Shown here one piece after another: positions 16,495 to 24,176 of a stretch of DNA of 64,000 nt. The DNA lies in assembly GCA_947474435.1 (NCBI GenBank), contig CANJII010000016.1, forward strand, positions 1-64,000, given 5' to 3'. The notes below the pieces were generated by a model. The model did not search any database, was not told the DNA's origin, and saw only the letters and a list, made by a program, of their open reading frames with translations. The number at the start of each line of letters is the position of its first letter. Position 1 is the first letter of the stretch. This stretch comes from Chitinophagaceae bacterium (GTDB lineage: Bacteria; Bacteroidota; Bacteroidia; Chitinophagales; UBA10324). The position numbers were made by a program, and so were the translations under genes.

Positions 16495-18519
16495 TTATTT
16501 CTTCCAATATAACCTGACAAAATAAAACAGGATGGCAACCATAGTAACGAAGCTGATTGCAACTTCGGTTATGAAACTGCTGTCGAGAATAAAAGTTTTT
16601 GAAACAGGGTCCCATGCAAAGCACCGGATGTAAAGTCCATCAAAAACACCAACCGATGTTTGCTCATTGCGTGCTTCGATAACAGAAATGTTTAAGTCGT
16701 GAACCTTAGGGGTGATTCCATAAATATATCGGGAGATTTTTCCGGTGGGAGTTACCATCACCACCAGATTCGGATGGTCGTATTGTTCTGCATCGTTGTT
16801 CCATTCAATATCAAAATCAATGGACGACAATAATTTTTTTATATCATTTCCATTGGCAGAAACAATGTTCCAGTTTGTTTCATCTAATTTCCATCGCTCA
16901 CCAAAAGTTTTTAAATCAGTTACTGCATCAGTAGTGTCGAATGAAAATGTTATGACCTGAAAGTTGGTTCCGAGTCCGCCCATTTCATCCACCACACTTT
17001 TTAAATTACTGGTAATAACAGAGCAGGAGTGAGGGCACTTGGTATAAACTGGGCTCAGTATGGTTGGTTTGTTTTTTATCAGATCGTACAAAAAAAAACT
17101 TTCGGCTTTTGAATTGAACACACGAATGTTTGCGACTTGCTTTCCGAGAAAATTATTTTCGTTCGGAGTTTGAAACGAACAACTGATAAGTGCGATAACT
17201 GAAATCAGTAAAACAGTTTTTTGCCTTGTGCGGATTTTAAATAAAGAACTTACACTGTAAAAAATAAAAAGCATTCCACCCGAAACAGAAAGTGTGGCTC
17301 CGATGGCAAGGAAATTCAAATCACTCAGCACTGATTTATTTACAATCCAGTTGAAGCCAAATGTTTTTCGTGGGGCTCCATAATACCCTGCAAAAAATAA
17401 ACAGAGAATTAATACAATCATTCCGATAGAAAATATGGTTGGTTGAATGCGCGCCAGCTTTTCGTATTTCAGAATGTTATTCTTTTTCAAAATAAAATAA
17501 GTGACTCCCATGAGTGCAACGGTGAGTGCAGCTACTACTCCGTGATAATGTGCTGTAATGCGCAAATCACTTTTCATTCCACCGTAAGCAATAAAAATTC
17601 CGGTGTAATAAAGTATCACTGAAAATAAAAAGGTGTTGCCGGCAAAATTTCCGAATTTCACCTTACGGATTAAAAAAATGGTGTGAATTAAAACAGGAAC
17701 TCCCAATCCGACTCCATAAGAAAATATTGTGAGCAACTTAAATGCAGGTGAAACCGGATCAACAAAAAAACCGAACAGAATCGGAACTATTGAAAGAAGT
17801 AAAACTGCATTTGCAATTTTTATCCAGGTGTTTAATTGCAATCCTTCCGAAAAATCTGGGTTTGATTTTCTCACCAACAAATGCCACGACAACAATAAAA
17901 TAAATGCATTCAGAAATTGTTGAATGTGACCGGGCACCCAAAAAATGCGCAGGAAGTATAATTTGTTATCAGCAATTTGTTCTGTGATGAAATAAGAAAT
18001 TACTCCAGCTGCAATCATCACTATTGAAACAATCATGGAGAAAACAACCAACTGCCCTTCCGTATTTTTTTGAATTAATTTTTTACTGTACGGAAGAAAT
18101 TTAGAGATGGAAAGAATAAATGAAATGAAAAATAACATAATACCAATCCAGAAAACAGGATGACTGATAACCGGTAAATAATCGTTAAGGTATGATTCAC
18201 CTAAATTGATAAAACCTAATGATGCAATTAAAACGCAAGAGATGAGTGCGAATAAAAATGCCATTGTATCAAAGCGGCTTCTGGCTTCAGGAACATACTG
18301 ATGCCACATGCAAACAGTAAACATCATTAACCAGATAATCATAGCAAACACCACATGCACACACAACGCGCGATAAAAATATGTGGCTGAGAAAAAAACA
18401 GAGAATGCTGGAATTCTTGCAAAGGAAATAACCACTGCAAAAAACCCTGTGAAACTAATAGCGACTATTGCTAAAATTAACCAGGCAATATTTAAGTTTC
18501 TTGAAATCCAATTGCTCAT
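16495..18519 (-). CDS. Heme-copper-oxidase-like subunit I lacking CuB His pair, fused to SCO domain
   Basis: A 674-aa protein. Residues 1-430 form about 12 membrane helices related to the neighbouring subunit I. Heme ligands are present: H55 (helix II), and H324 and H326 (TAHYHG, helix X), and H198 of helix VI (PGHIQQ) remains. But the helix VII His-His pair that binds CuB is replaced by F249-G250 (aligned through the shared VDP motif), so a normal binuclear centre cannot form. Residues 445-640 are an SCO1/SenC domain with CPHSC (C495, C499) and H582, the copper ligands, then a last membrane helix. SCO proteins deliver copper to CuA. The gene starts 2 bp after subunit I. It may be an accessory subunit plus built-in copper chaperone. 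Confidence 0.75.
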   Translation of the reverse strand: MSNWISRNLNIAWLILAIVAISFTGFFAVVISFARIPAFSVFFSATYFYRALCVHVVFAMIIWLMMFTVCMWHQYVPEARSRFDTMAFLFALISCVLIASLGFINLGESYLNDYLPVISHPVFWIGIMLFFISFILSISKFLPYSKKLIQKNTEGQLVVFSMIVSIVMIAAGVISYFITEQIADNKLYFLRIFWVPGHIQQFLNAFILLLSWHLLVRKSNPDFSEGLQLNTWIKIANAVLLLSIVPILFGFFVDPVSPAFKLLTIFSYGVGLGVPVLIHTIFLIRKVKFGNFAGNTFLFSVILYYTGIFIAYGGMKSDLRITAHYHGVVAALTVALMGVTYFILKKNNILKYEKLARIQPTIFSIGMIVLILCLFFAGYYGAPRKTFGFNWIVNKSVLSDLNFLAIGATLSVSGGMLFIFYSVSSLFKIRTRQKTVLLISVIALISCSFQTPNENNFLGKQVANIRVFNSKAESFFLYDLIKNKPTILSPVYTKCPHSCSVITSNLKSVVDEMGGLGTNFQVITFSFDTTDAVTDLKTFGERWKLDETNWNIVSANGNDIKKLLSSIDFDIEWNNDAEQYDHPNLVVMVTPTGKISRYIYGITPKVHDLNISVIEARNEQTSVGVFDGLYIRCFAWDPVSKTFILDSSFITEVAISFVTMVAILFYFVRLYWKK

Positions 18520-18520
18520 T

Positions 18521-20188
18521 TTATTTTATTTCCCAAATCACTGACAACCATTTCCAATTCAGGTAGAAGAAAATGACGAAGGTGGCCATGAACACCAATG
18601 CAAAAATTAATGTACCAGGTGCTTCGTATTTTCCTTTCAGGTGAACGGCAGGTGCTTCGGCAACTATTGCCAACTGCATGTCTTCAGGGCCTTTAACTTT
18701 TGGTCCGAAGAAAACAGAAAACACAACAATTAAAATCCAACTCAATGCACCTAAGAATGCAAGCACGCCACCGAGTACTGTTACAATCCAAAGCAAACCT
18801 GTAAGCGGATTAAATTCATTTGTGAAAGGACCACCTGCAAAAGTTGTATCGTAATGTCTTCTCGGAACTCCAAGAAATCCCAACGACATCATGCCAATGG
18901 ATATTAAAGAGATTCCGATTCCGAACATCCATGGTTGCCATTGTGCCAGTTTGAATGCAACAATTTTCCGTCTGAAAATAAGTGGAATTAAATAGTAAGT
19001 GATTCCCATAAAAGTTAAACTGGTTCCTAAAACAACAGTGCCTTTAAAGTGACCGGTAATTCCAATTGTATTGTGAACGATAATATTTGTTTGTTCCATT
19101 CCGAAAATAACTCCGGTTATTCCACCCAAAAATCCAAAACCAACTATCGCAATTATTACTGATGAGAAAGCAGGATTTCCCCATGGAGAATTTTTTAACC
19201 AATCAAATAATCCATTGGTAAATCCATTTCTTCTTTGTGCTGATTCTATTGTCGATGGAACTGCAAACGCATGAATCATGGAAGCTAACACTGCGAGATA
19301 CATGGCGTAACCGGTGTTCCATATTTTCCATGCAGGATTTACTGCTGGGTCAACCAGCAAGTGGTGAGCTGATGCAATACAGATAAATAAAATGTATAAC
19401 ACAAACGCACCGCGCGAAACTTTTTCGTTAATGGATGTTCCGCCAACTGCCAACCGTGATACCAAGTACCAGATTGAAATCATGGCGGCCACATTTATTT
19501 GTTGCGATGAGTGACCGAGTCCCCACCACACTAAGCGATACCAGGATGGGTCAACACTGCCGAGTAACCCGAGTGCCCACAGGTAAGTTGGAATGTATAC
19601 AATGGCACCAGTTGTTAATGTTATGACAGCAATTACTGCCGCCACAAATAATCCGTAAGTAAAGAGCGGAAGAGTTTTGCCCACCTTGCCTTCCTTCTTT
19701 GCATAATATATGTTCACAAAAAACAGACTGGTAGCAACCAAAGCACCAACGGCAAACAAAATTATTCCCAGATAAAAATTCGGACTCGCACGCAGTGGAA
19801 CATACGATGTCATTAACACATCAGCCTGGCCGGTCATTATATTCCAGTCAACTAAAAGAAATCCGGCAACCATTAATGCGAATGCGAGCCAGCCGACTTT
19901 TGGTAAAACCATTCGCGCGTTCAGCACCACTGTGGAACCGAAATACAAACCTGCAATTTCAAAAAACACAATCCAGAAAATCAATGCATTTATTCCATGC
20001 AGCGTAAGAATGCGATAATACCACACCTGCGAAAGCAAGTGCACTTCTTCCCATCTTGTAAAAATTAATAGTATGGCTCCCACCACTGCAATTAGCAATG
20101 TGATGACAGCCAACACAGCGTTAATCCTGATTAAGCTTTGCCCCTTCAGGTCAACTTTTAAACCGGTTATATCACAAGTACGAAACAT
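18521..20188 (-). CDS. norY: Heme-copper oxidase/NO reductase subunit I (B-type-like, no Tyr, HFK motif)
   Basis: A 555-aa subunit I with about 13 helices. Ligands: H64 (helix II, low-spin heme), H226, H275 and H276 (CuB), H380 (high-spin heme). The residue four after H226 is Gln230, so the cross-linked Tyr of O2 reductases (H-x3-Y) is missing, a trait of NO-reducing members. The helix X motif is G-H-F-K: the second His that binds the low-spin heme is Lys382. The surrounding VHNT...GHF pattern places it with B-type (ba3-like) enzymes. With a CuA subunit II upstream and an SCO domain downstream, the locus resembles the norSY-senC (sNOR) operons of ammonia oxidisers, and it lies beside nirK. 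I infer NO reduction; O2 reduction is not excluded. The symbol follows that analogy and is tentative. Confidence 0.7.
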   Translation of the reverse strand: MFRTCDITGLKVDLKGQSLIRINAVLAVITLLIAVVGAILLIFTRWEEVHLLSQVWYYRILTLHGINALIFWIVFFEIAGLYFGSTVVLNARMVLPKVGWLAFALMVAGFLLVDWNIMTGQADVLMTSYVPLRASPNFYLGIILFAVGALVATSLFFVNIYYAKKEGKVGKTLPLFTYGLFVAAVIAVITLTTGAIVYIPTYLWALGLLGSVDPSWYRLVWWGLGHSSQQINVAAMISIWYLVSRLAVGGTSINEKVSRGAFVLYILFICIASAHHLLVDPAVNPAWKIWNTGYAMYLAVLASMIHAFAVPSTIESAQRRNGFTNGLFDWLKNSPWGNPAFSSVIIAIVGFGFLGGITGVIFGMEQTNIIVHNTIGITGHFKGTVVLGTSLTFMGITYYLIPLIFRRKIVAFKLAQWQPWMFGIGISLISIGMMSLGFLGVPRRHYDTTFAGGPFTNEFNPLTGLLWIVTVLGGVLAFLGALSWILIVVFSVFFGPKVKGPEDMQLAIVAEAPAVHLKGKYEAPGTLIFALVFMATFVIFFYLNWKWLSVIWEIK

Positions 20189-20191
20189 AGT

Positions 20192-20770
20192 TTATGGATT
20201 TTTTGGTTGAGTAAGTTTTAAATTCTGAATCTCTTCCTGGGTTTCAACCACAATTATTTTTCCAATCATGGTTTGATGTCCGATGCCGCAAAATTCATTA
20301 CAGAACATTTTGTAATCGCCTGCTGCGTTGGGTTTAAACCGCAACACATAATCATAACCGGGCAGCACCATAAAATTCATGTTGATTGGTTGCACTGAAA
20401 AACCATGACACACATCGGCTGATGATAAATGAAAAGTGTACCACTCATTTTTTACCAGCACCGGAATAGATGACCAGCGCCACATTTGCGCGGTTAAAAA
20501 AACATCGCCGTTTGATGGTGGCGCCACTACCGGAATTCCATTCTCTTCACCTATCTGATGTTTTTTATTAAACGCTTCGGAAAGTTGCATGAACTCTGCC
20601 TCCTTAATTTTATAGGTTTGATGTCCCGGATTTTGTTTTCCGTACACATGCCATATTACCATCCAGAAAAATGTAATAAGACACACGGTGGCTGCTAATG
20701 CAACCCACCATTTTTCATCGCTGGCAACTTTTTTCGAGTACCAACCTTCTGCCGGTGCGTGTAAACTCAT
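20192..20770 (-). CDS. norS: CuA-containing subunit II of the NO reductase/oxidase
   Basis: A 192-aa cytochrome oxidase subunit II. One N-terminal membrane helix (about residues 22-42) anchors a periplasmic cupredoxin domain. The CuA site is complete: H122 (VCHGFS), then C157, C161, H165 and M168 in FCNEFCGIGHQTM. The single helix is typical of B-type enzymes. It receives electrons from cytochrome c, plausibly the product of the c-type cytochrome gene 190 bp upstream, and passes them to subunit I, whose gene begins 3 bp downstream. Symbol by analogy with sNOR and tentative. Confidence 0.82.
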   Translation of the reverse strand: MSLHAPAEGWYSKKVASDEKWWVALAATVCLITFFWMVIWHVYGKQNPGHQTYKIKEAEFMQLSEAFNKKHQIGEENGIPVVAPPSNGDVFLTAQMWRWSSIPVLVKNEWYTFHLSSADVCHGFSVQPINMNFMVLPGYDYVLRFKPNAAGDYKMFCNEFCGIGHQTMIGKIIVVETQEEIQNLKLTQPKNP

Positions 20771-20776
20771 AGCAAT

Positions 20777-20944
20777 TTATTTTAAGGTTTCTTGTTTTAA
20801 CTGATCAGGAAAATCTGGAACCGAACCTATTTCATACATGCCCCAACCGATGTATGAAATAAAATAGATGAGCACGCCCAACACAAACAACAACCAGATG
20901 TTATTGATTAAGCGTTCAAAAAATGGTGAGTCATTACTTTTCAT
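20777..20944 (-). CDS. Small single-helix subunit (55 aa) of the heme-copper complex
   Basis: A short open frame of 55 codons starting MKSNDSPFFERLINN, with one clear membrane helix (IWLLFVLGVLIYFISYIGWG) and a short acidic and polar tail. It fills the gap between the cytochrome c gene (15 bp) and subunit II (6 bp) on the same strand. Its size and position resemble small helper subunits of terminal oxidases (CcoQ, or subunit IIa of ba3). There is no sequence motif to prove the role. Confidence 0.7.
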   Translation of the reverse strand: MKSNDSPFFERLINNIWLLFVLGVLIYFISYIGWGMYEIGSVPDFPDQLKQETLK

Positions 20945-20959
20945 GAGTTAGAAATTAAT

Positions 20960-21448
20960 TTATTGGTTACCTTCTTTTCTTAAATATTCAATCAGCGCTC
21001 TGCGTTCGTCGGCAGTGGTTCCGCCGGGCACCAGCATTTGCACTTTGTTATTTTCTTCAAAAACCTGTTGTGCTATCGGATCCGATTGTACCCACGCGGC
21101 AGGGTCGGTGAGCATGCTGTTAATCCATTGCGAGGTTCTGCGTTTTGTAACATCTCTTAATATTGGACCCACCACTTTCGCATCTAACTGATGGCAACTC
21201 ACACACTTGGTTTTAAAAGTTGCTTTACCGCTTTCATACAATGTGCTGTCAATGGCACCAAGTGCGGTATAGCTCGCTGCAATGTCTTCATCACTCGGTC
21301 CCGTATCAACCATTGATTCAGGAGTGGCATTATTGTTATCGGTTCCGCTGCCCGAACAAGCAACAAATGCAATTGCCATTACAACAGCAAAAATTGAGAG
21401 GAGAAGCAGATGATTCACCTTATAAATACTTTCGATTTTTATTTTCAA
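20960..21448 (-). CDS. Membrane-anchored monoheme cytochrome c (lipoprotein)
   Basis: An exported c-type cytochrome with one heme site, CVSCH, and the distal Met probably in VQMLVPGG. The signal peptide ends in AFVACSGSG, a lipobox, so the mature protein is a lipoprotein with a Ser/Thr/Asn linker before the heme domain. The start is uncertain. The frame opens at GTG 21481, but an FNR-type box centred at 21509 would put the transcription start near 21468, and GTG 21481 would fall in the -10 region. I therefore prefer TTG 21448 (MKIKIESIYKVNH as a basic n-region); GTG 21418 is also possible. Likely electron donor to the CuA subunit. Confidence 0.75.
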   Translation of the reverse strand: MKIKIESIYKVNHLLLLSIFAVVMAIAFVACSGSGTDNNNATPESMVDTGPSDEDIAASYTALGAIDSTLYESGKATFKTKCVSCHQLDAKVVGPILRDVTKRRTSQWINSMLTDPAAWVQSDPIAQQVFEENNKVQMLVPGGTTADERRALIEYLRKEGNQ

Positions 21449-21502
21449 AACAGTGCGATTTTTTATCGCAATAAATATCACACCACCATGTGCCGGTGCT
21501 CA

Positions 21503-21516
21503 ATGATTTATATCAA
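21503..21516. promoter_or_regulatory. FNR-type box upstream of the NO-reductase operon
   Basis: ATGAT-TTAT-ATCAA, nine of ten positions of the FNR/DNR consensus TTGAT-N4-ATCAA. It lies in the gap between the SCO gene and the cytochrome c gene, so the cytochrome-NOR genes probably form their own FNR-activated operon. Confidence 0.6.
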
Positions 21517-21517
21517 G

Positions 21518-21536
21518 ACGAAAAATATTATTTCGT
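21518..21536. promoter_or_regulatory. Inverted repeat ACGAAA-N7-TTTCGT
   Basis: A 6-bp inverted repeat with a 7-bp spacer just upstream of the FNR-type box. The right edge continues as TTTCGTACAG, sharing CGTACA with the palindrome at 25601-25614 before the porin-nirK operon. A second regulator (for example NO-responsive) could bind both; the evidence is weak. Confidence 0.25.
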
Positions 21537-21590
21537 ACAGTTTTATTTATGAATTGAACTCAGCAAAAACATTGATGCAATAAAAATATT

Positions 21591-22214
21591 TCATTCCTCA
21601 CCAAGCAATTTCTCAATCACCGCAACCGTTTCATCGTGTTGAGCATTCAAACCTTCCTTCTGAAATTTTAACACTCCGTTTTTATCAAGCACGGTTATAA
21701 TGTTGCTGTGCGAAAAATTTCCTTCGGCATCTTTTTCAAACTGCACATTCAATAAAACCGAAAGTGTTCGCACTGCCTGTTCGCTGCCGTGCAGTAAAAT
21801 CCATTCAGCATCTAACTTGTTTTCATCAGCAAATTTTTTCAGTGCAGCAGGGTTATCGCGCTCCGAATCAAAACTCACCATCACCATATTTAGATTATCG
21901 CGGTTAGCACCTAATTGTTCAGCAATGGAAATCATGTCGTGTGCAAGACGAGGGCAAGCATAAGTGCAGTGCGTAAAAATCATAGCGAGAACAGTAGGCT
22001 TGCCCTGCAACAATGCTAATTGCACCGGCTTATTATTTTGTGTTTCAAAAGTATCGTTCAAAATAAAAATGCTGTTGGTCGAAATAGTTTTTGCTGTTGA
22101 ATCAGTCGCGGGTTTGCAACACGATTTTGTTTTATCATCAACAGGTGCGTTTTGTTTAGGCGAGCAACTGAATAAAACTGTAAGAATGAAAACTGAAAGA
22201 AGAATTTTTTTCAC
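21591..22214 (-). CDS. SCO1/SenC family copper chaperone lipoprotein
   Basis: A 207-aa lipoprotein (LTVLFSCSPK lipobox) with a thioredoxin-like SCO domain. The copper ligands are C-x3-C in HCTYACP and the later His in NFSHSN. It also has a Cys pair KSCCKP just after the signal sequence, possibly extra copper binding. SCO proteins load copper into CuA. This is a second SCO besides the one fused to the heme-copper protein at 16.5-18.5 kb, and it is followed by the cytochrome-NOR operon. It starts 8 bp after the nirV-like gene, so it is co-transcribed with that gene. Confidence 0.85.
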   Translation of the reverse strand: MKKILLSVFILTVLFSCSPKQNAPVDDKTKSCCKPATDSTAKTISTNSIFILNDTFETQNNKPVQLALLQGKPTVLAMIFTHCTYACPRLAHDMISIAEQLGANRDNLNMVMVSFDSERDNPAALKKFADENKLDAEWILLHGSEQAVRTLSVLLNVQFEKDAEGNFSHSNIITVLDKNGVLKFQKEGLNAQHDETVAVIEKLLGEE

Positions 22215-22222
22215 TGTGTTTT

Positions 22223-23011
22223 TTATTTAAAGTTTTTAGCACAACGGAAGCCGAGATTGGCAATGCAGTAATTTCCTTTTAAACTTCCGCGATAACTGAA
22301 GCGCAAAAATGCAGCGTAGTCTTTCCGGTCATTTACATTAATGGAACCTGCAGCGCAGAACAAATTTTTTTCGTCGTTGGCAGTATCGCGCGAATCACCT
22401 GAACTTATATAACTGTTAAAATTAAAAGTCCATTCCCAAACCAAGCCATGCATATCAAACAAACCATACTCATTGCAATAAGTAGATTTAATATTTGGCA
22501 GCACCGGTAAATTCGGTTTGTTGTACCAGCTCAATATGTATTCAGTCAGCGATTGTATTTTAATATTTTTTGGCAGCGCACTTCCCGCCAGTTCCCATTC
22601 AGCCACAGTGGGCAATCTTTTTCTTTTCCATTTACAATAAGCATCAGCAGCAAACCACGATACATACACCACCGGAGAATTTATCAATTGAAAATTTTTT
22701 ATCCCGATGTTATAATCACTTGCCCAGTACTTCAAATAATTGGTATCGGCAAACAAGCGATTAACATTTGATCGGCTCCAGTTTTTATTGGCGATTACAA
22801 ATTCCAGAAATTCAGCATTGGTCACCGCAGTTTCATCCATTAAAAAAGAATCAACTGCAATTGGCTTGTTGCTTTTGGTAATGAAGAATGGCAAATATTT
22901 TCCTGCTGGAACAAGCACCATCTTTTTTTCCATCAGAATAATTTCAAACGATTTATTGCTTGAAAAAAACAGCGAAGAAAAAATAAGTACGGCGGAGAAA
23001 AACTTCTGCAT
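22223..23011 (-). CDS. nirV: Formylglycine-generating-enzyme-like protein, NirV type
   Basis: A 262-aa SUMF1/FGE-sulfatase-domain protein with an N-terminal signal segment (FFSAVLIFSSLFFSSN). Family motifs: MVLVPAGKYL, DETAVTNAEFLEF, SPVVYVSWFAADAYCKWKRKRLPTVAEWE, FDMHGLVWEWT and a C-terminal YRGSLKGNYCIANLGFRCAK. Proteins of this fold encoded next to nirK are called NirV in Rhodobacter; their function in nitrite reduction is unsettled. It lies directly after nirK, separated by a strong hairpin. No sulfatase gene is in the window, so sulfatase activation is unlikely. Confidence 0.75.
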   Translation of the reverse strand: MQKFFSAVLIFSSLFFSSNKSFEIILMEKKMVLVPAGKYLPFFITKSNKPIAVDSFLMDETAVTNAEFLEFVIANKNWSRSNVNRLFADTNYLKYWASDYNIGIKNFQLINSPVVYVSWFAADAYCKWKRKRLPTVAEWELAGSALPKNIKIQSLTEYILSWYNKPNLPVLPNIKSTYCNEYGLFDMHGLVWEWTFNFNSYISSGDSRDTANDEKNLFCAAGSINVNDRKDYAAFLRFSYRGSLKGNYCIANLGFRCAKNFK

Positions 23012-23063
23012 AAAAAAAAATTCCGTTAAGCAATTGCGAATGTATGCAGGTGCTTAACGGAAT
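23012..23063 (-). terminator. Rho-independent terminator or attenuator after nirK
   Basis: Perfect 13-bp stem ATTCCGTTAAGCA / TGCTTAACGGAAT with an 18-nt loop, followed on the minus strand by a run of nine T. It lies between nirK and the nirV-like gene and would end most nirK transcripts, allowing only partial read-through. Confidence 0.8.
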
Positions 23064-23078
23064 AAACTGATTAAAATC

Positions 23079-24122
23079 TTATTTTTTTATTTCACCGAAT
23101 ATCGAACGGTTCTTTTCACCTTCCACTTTTATTTGTGCTAAGCATCCTTTATTAAATGTGCGGAAAATAGAATGATCAACAATGTGAAACATACCCGGAT
23201 AATCCATTGTCATTTCCACAATAGCTGATCCACCTGCCGGAACAATAGTGGTTTGAACATTTGTATTTATTAAATCGCCACCTTCCACATGCACCTTATC
23301 GAAAATTTCTCCAATCACATGAAACGATGAAACCATATTTGGTCCGCCGTTGCCAACAAACAACCGCACTGTTTCACCAACTTTTGCAGGCAACGCATTC
23401 GGGCCTGCATTGGCATTTACACTTCCATTAAATAAAACATAATCAGGTTCTTCTCTTATTGCTTTATCCATATCAAATTCCTGCAAACCTTTCTCACCAA
23501 ATTTTCCCTTGGTATAATAATCACCCTGCATTAAATAATATTCTTTGTCAACCGCAGGCAACGGATTTTTTTGCGGCTCCACATAAATTAAACCATACAT
23601 GCCATTGGCAATGTGCAAACCAACAGGACCGGTAGCGCAGTGATAAACATACAATCCCGGATTCAATGCTCTGAATTGAAAAGTTGCTGACTGCCCCGGA
23701 GAAACATTGGTAACAGCGGCTCCACCACCGGGACCGGTTACTGCATGCAAATCAATGTTGTGCGGCAGTTTGCTGTCGGGCATATTTATTAAAGTGAAAT
23801 CAACCAGATCACCCTGACGAACGCGTATAAATTTTCCCGGAACTTTTCCACCGAAAGTCCAGAAAGTATAATCAACACCTTCAGCTATCTGCATCACTTT
23901 TTCAATCACTTCCAATTCCACAGTCACTCGTTGTGGTGTGGTGTAGGTCAATGGTTTTGGCATCAGTGGCGCATCAGTCAGTTCTGCTTTTACGGTGCCG
24001 GTTATTACGGTATCAATTCCGGTACTTTCTTTTTTTACCGTTGTGTCTCCGCTGTTATTACACGATGTTTGAATGGCTGCCATGCACACCATTAGTAGAA
24101 AAATTAGCCAATTTGTTTTCAT
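23079..24122 (-). CDS. nirK: Copper-containing nitrite reductase (NO-forming)
   Basis: A 347-aa two-cupredoxin-domain nitrite reductase, made as a lipoprotein (AAIQTSCNN lipobox). Type 1 copper ligands: H121, C162 (YHCATG), H170 and M175 (GLHIANGM). Type 2 ligands: H126, H161 and H317 (VDHSI). The catalytic Asp124 (HNIDLH) and His268 (SSFHVIG) are present. It reduces nitrite to NO in the periplasm, taking electrons from cytochrome c or a cupredoxin. It is 54 bp downstream of a porin gene and followed by a terminator. No nitrate reductase or N2O reductase gene is in the window. Confidence 0.95.
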   Translation of the reverse strand: MKTNWLIFLLMVCMAAIQTSCNNSGDTTVKKESTGIDTVITGTVKAELTDAPLMPKPLTYTTPQRVTVELEVIEKVMQIAEGVDYTFWTFGGKVPGKFIRVRQGDLVDFTLINMPDSKLPHNIDLHAVTGPGGGAAVTNVSPGQSATFQFRALNPGLYVYHCATGPVGLHIANGMYGLIYVEPQKNPLPAVDKEYYLMQGDYYTKGKFGEKGLQEFDMDKAIREEPDYVLFNGSVNANAGPNALPAKVGETVRLFVGNGGPNMVSSFHVIGEIFDKVHVEGGDLINTNVQTTIVPAGGSAIVEMTMDYPGMFHIVDHSIFRTFNKGCLAQIKVEGEKNRSIFGEIKK

Positions 24123-24176
24123 TTTTTTTTGGGGTTTAAGAAAATTTATTTTTAGAGAAAAGTTTTTGATGAATTA

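Noticed and set aside
18521-20188. NO dismutase (Nod) assignment
   Set aside because: Nod is a qNOR-like single-chain protein without CuA; this locus has a separate CuA subunit II and B-type oxidase-like helices.
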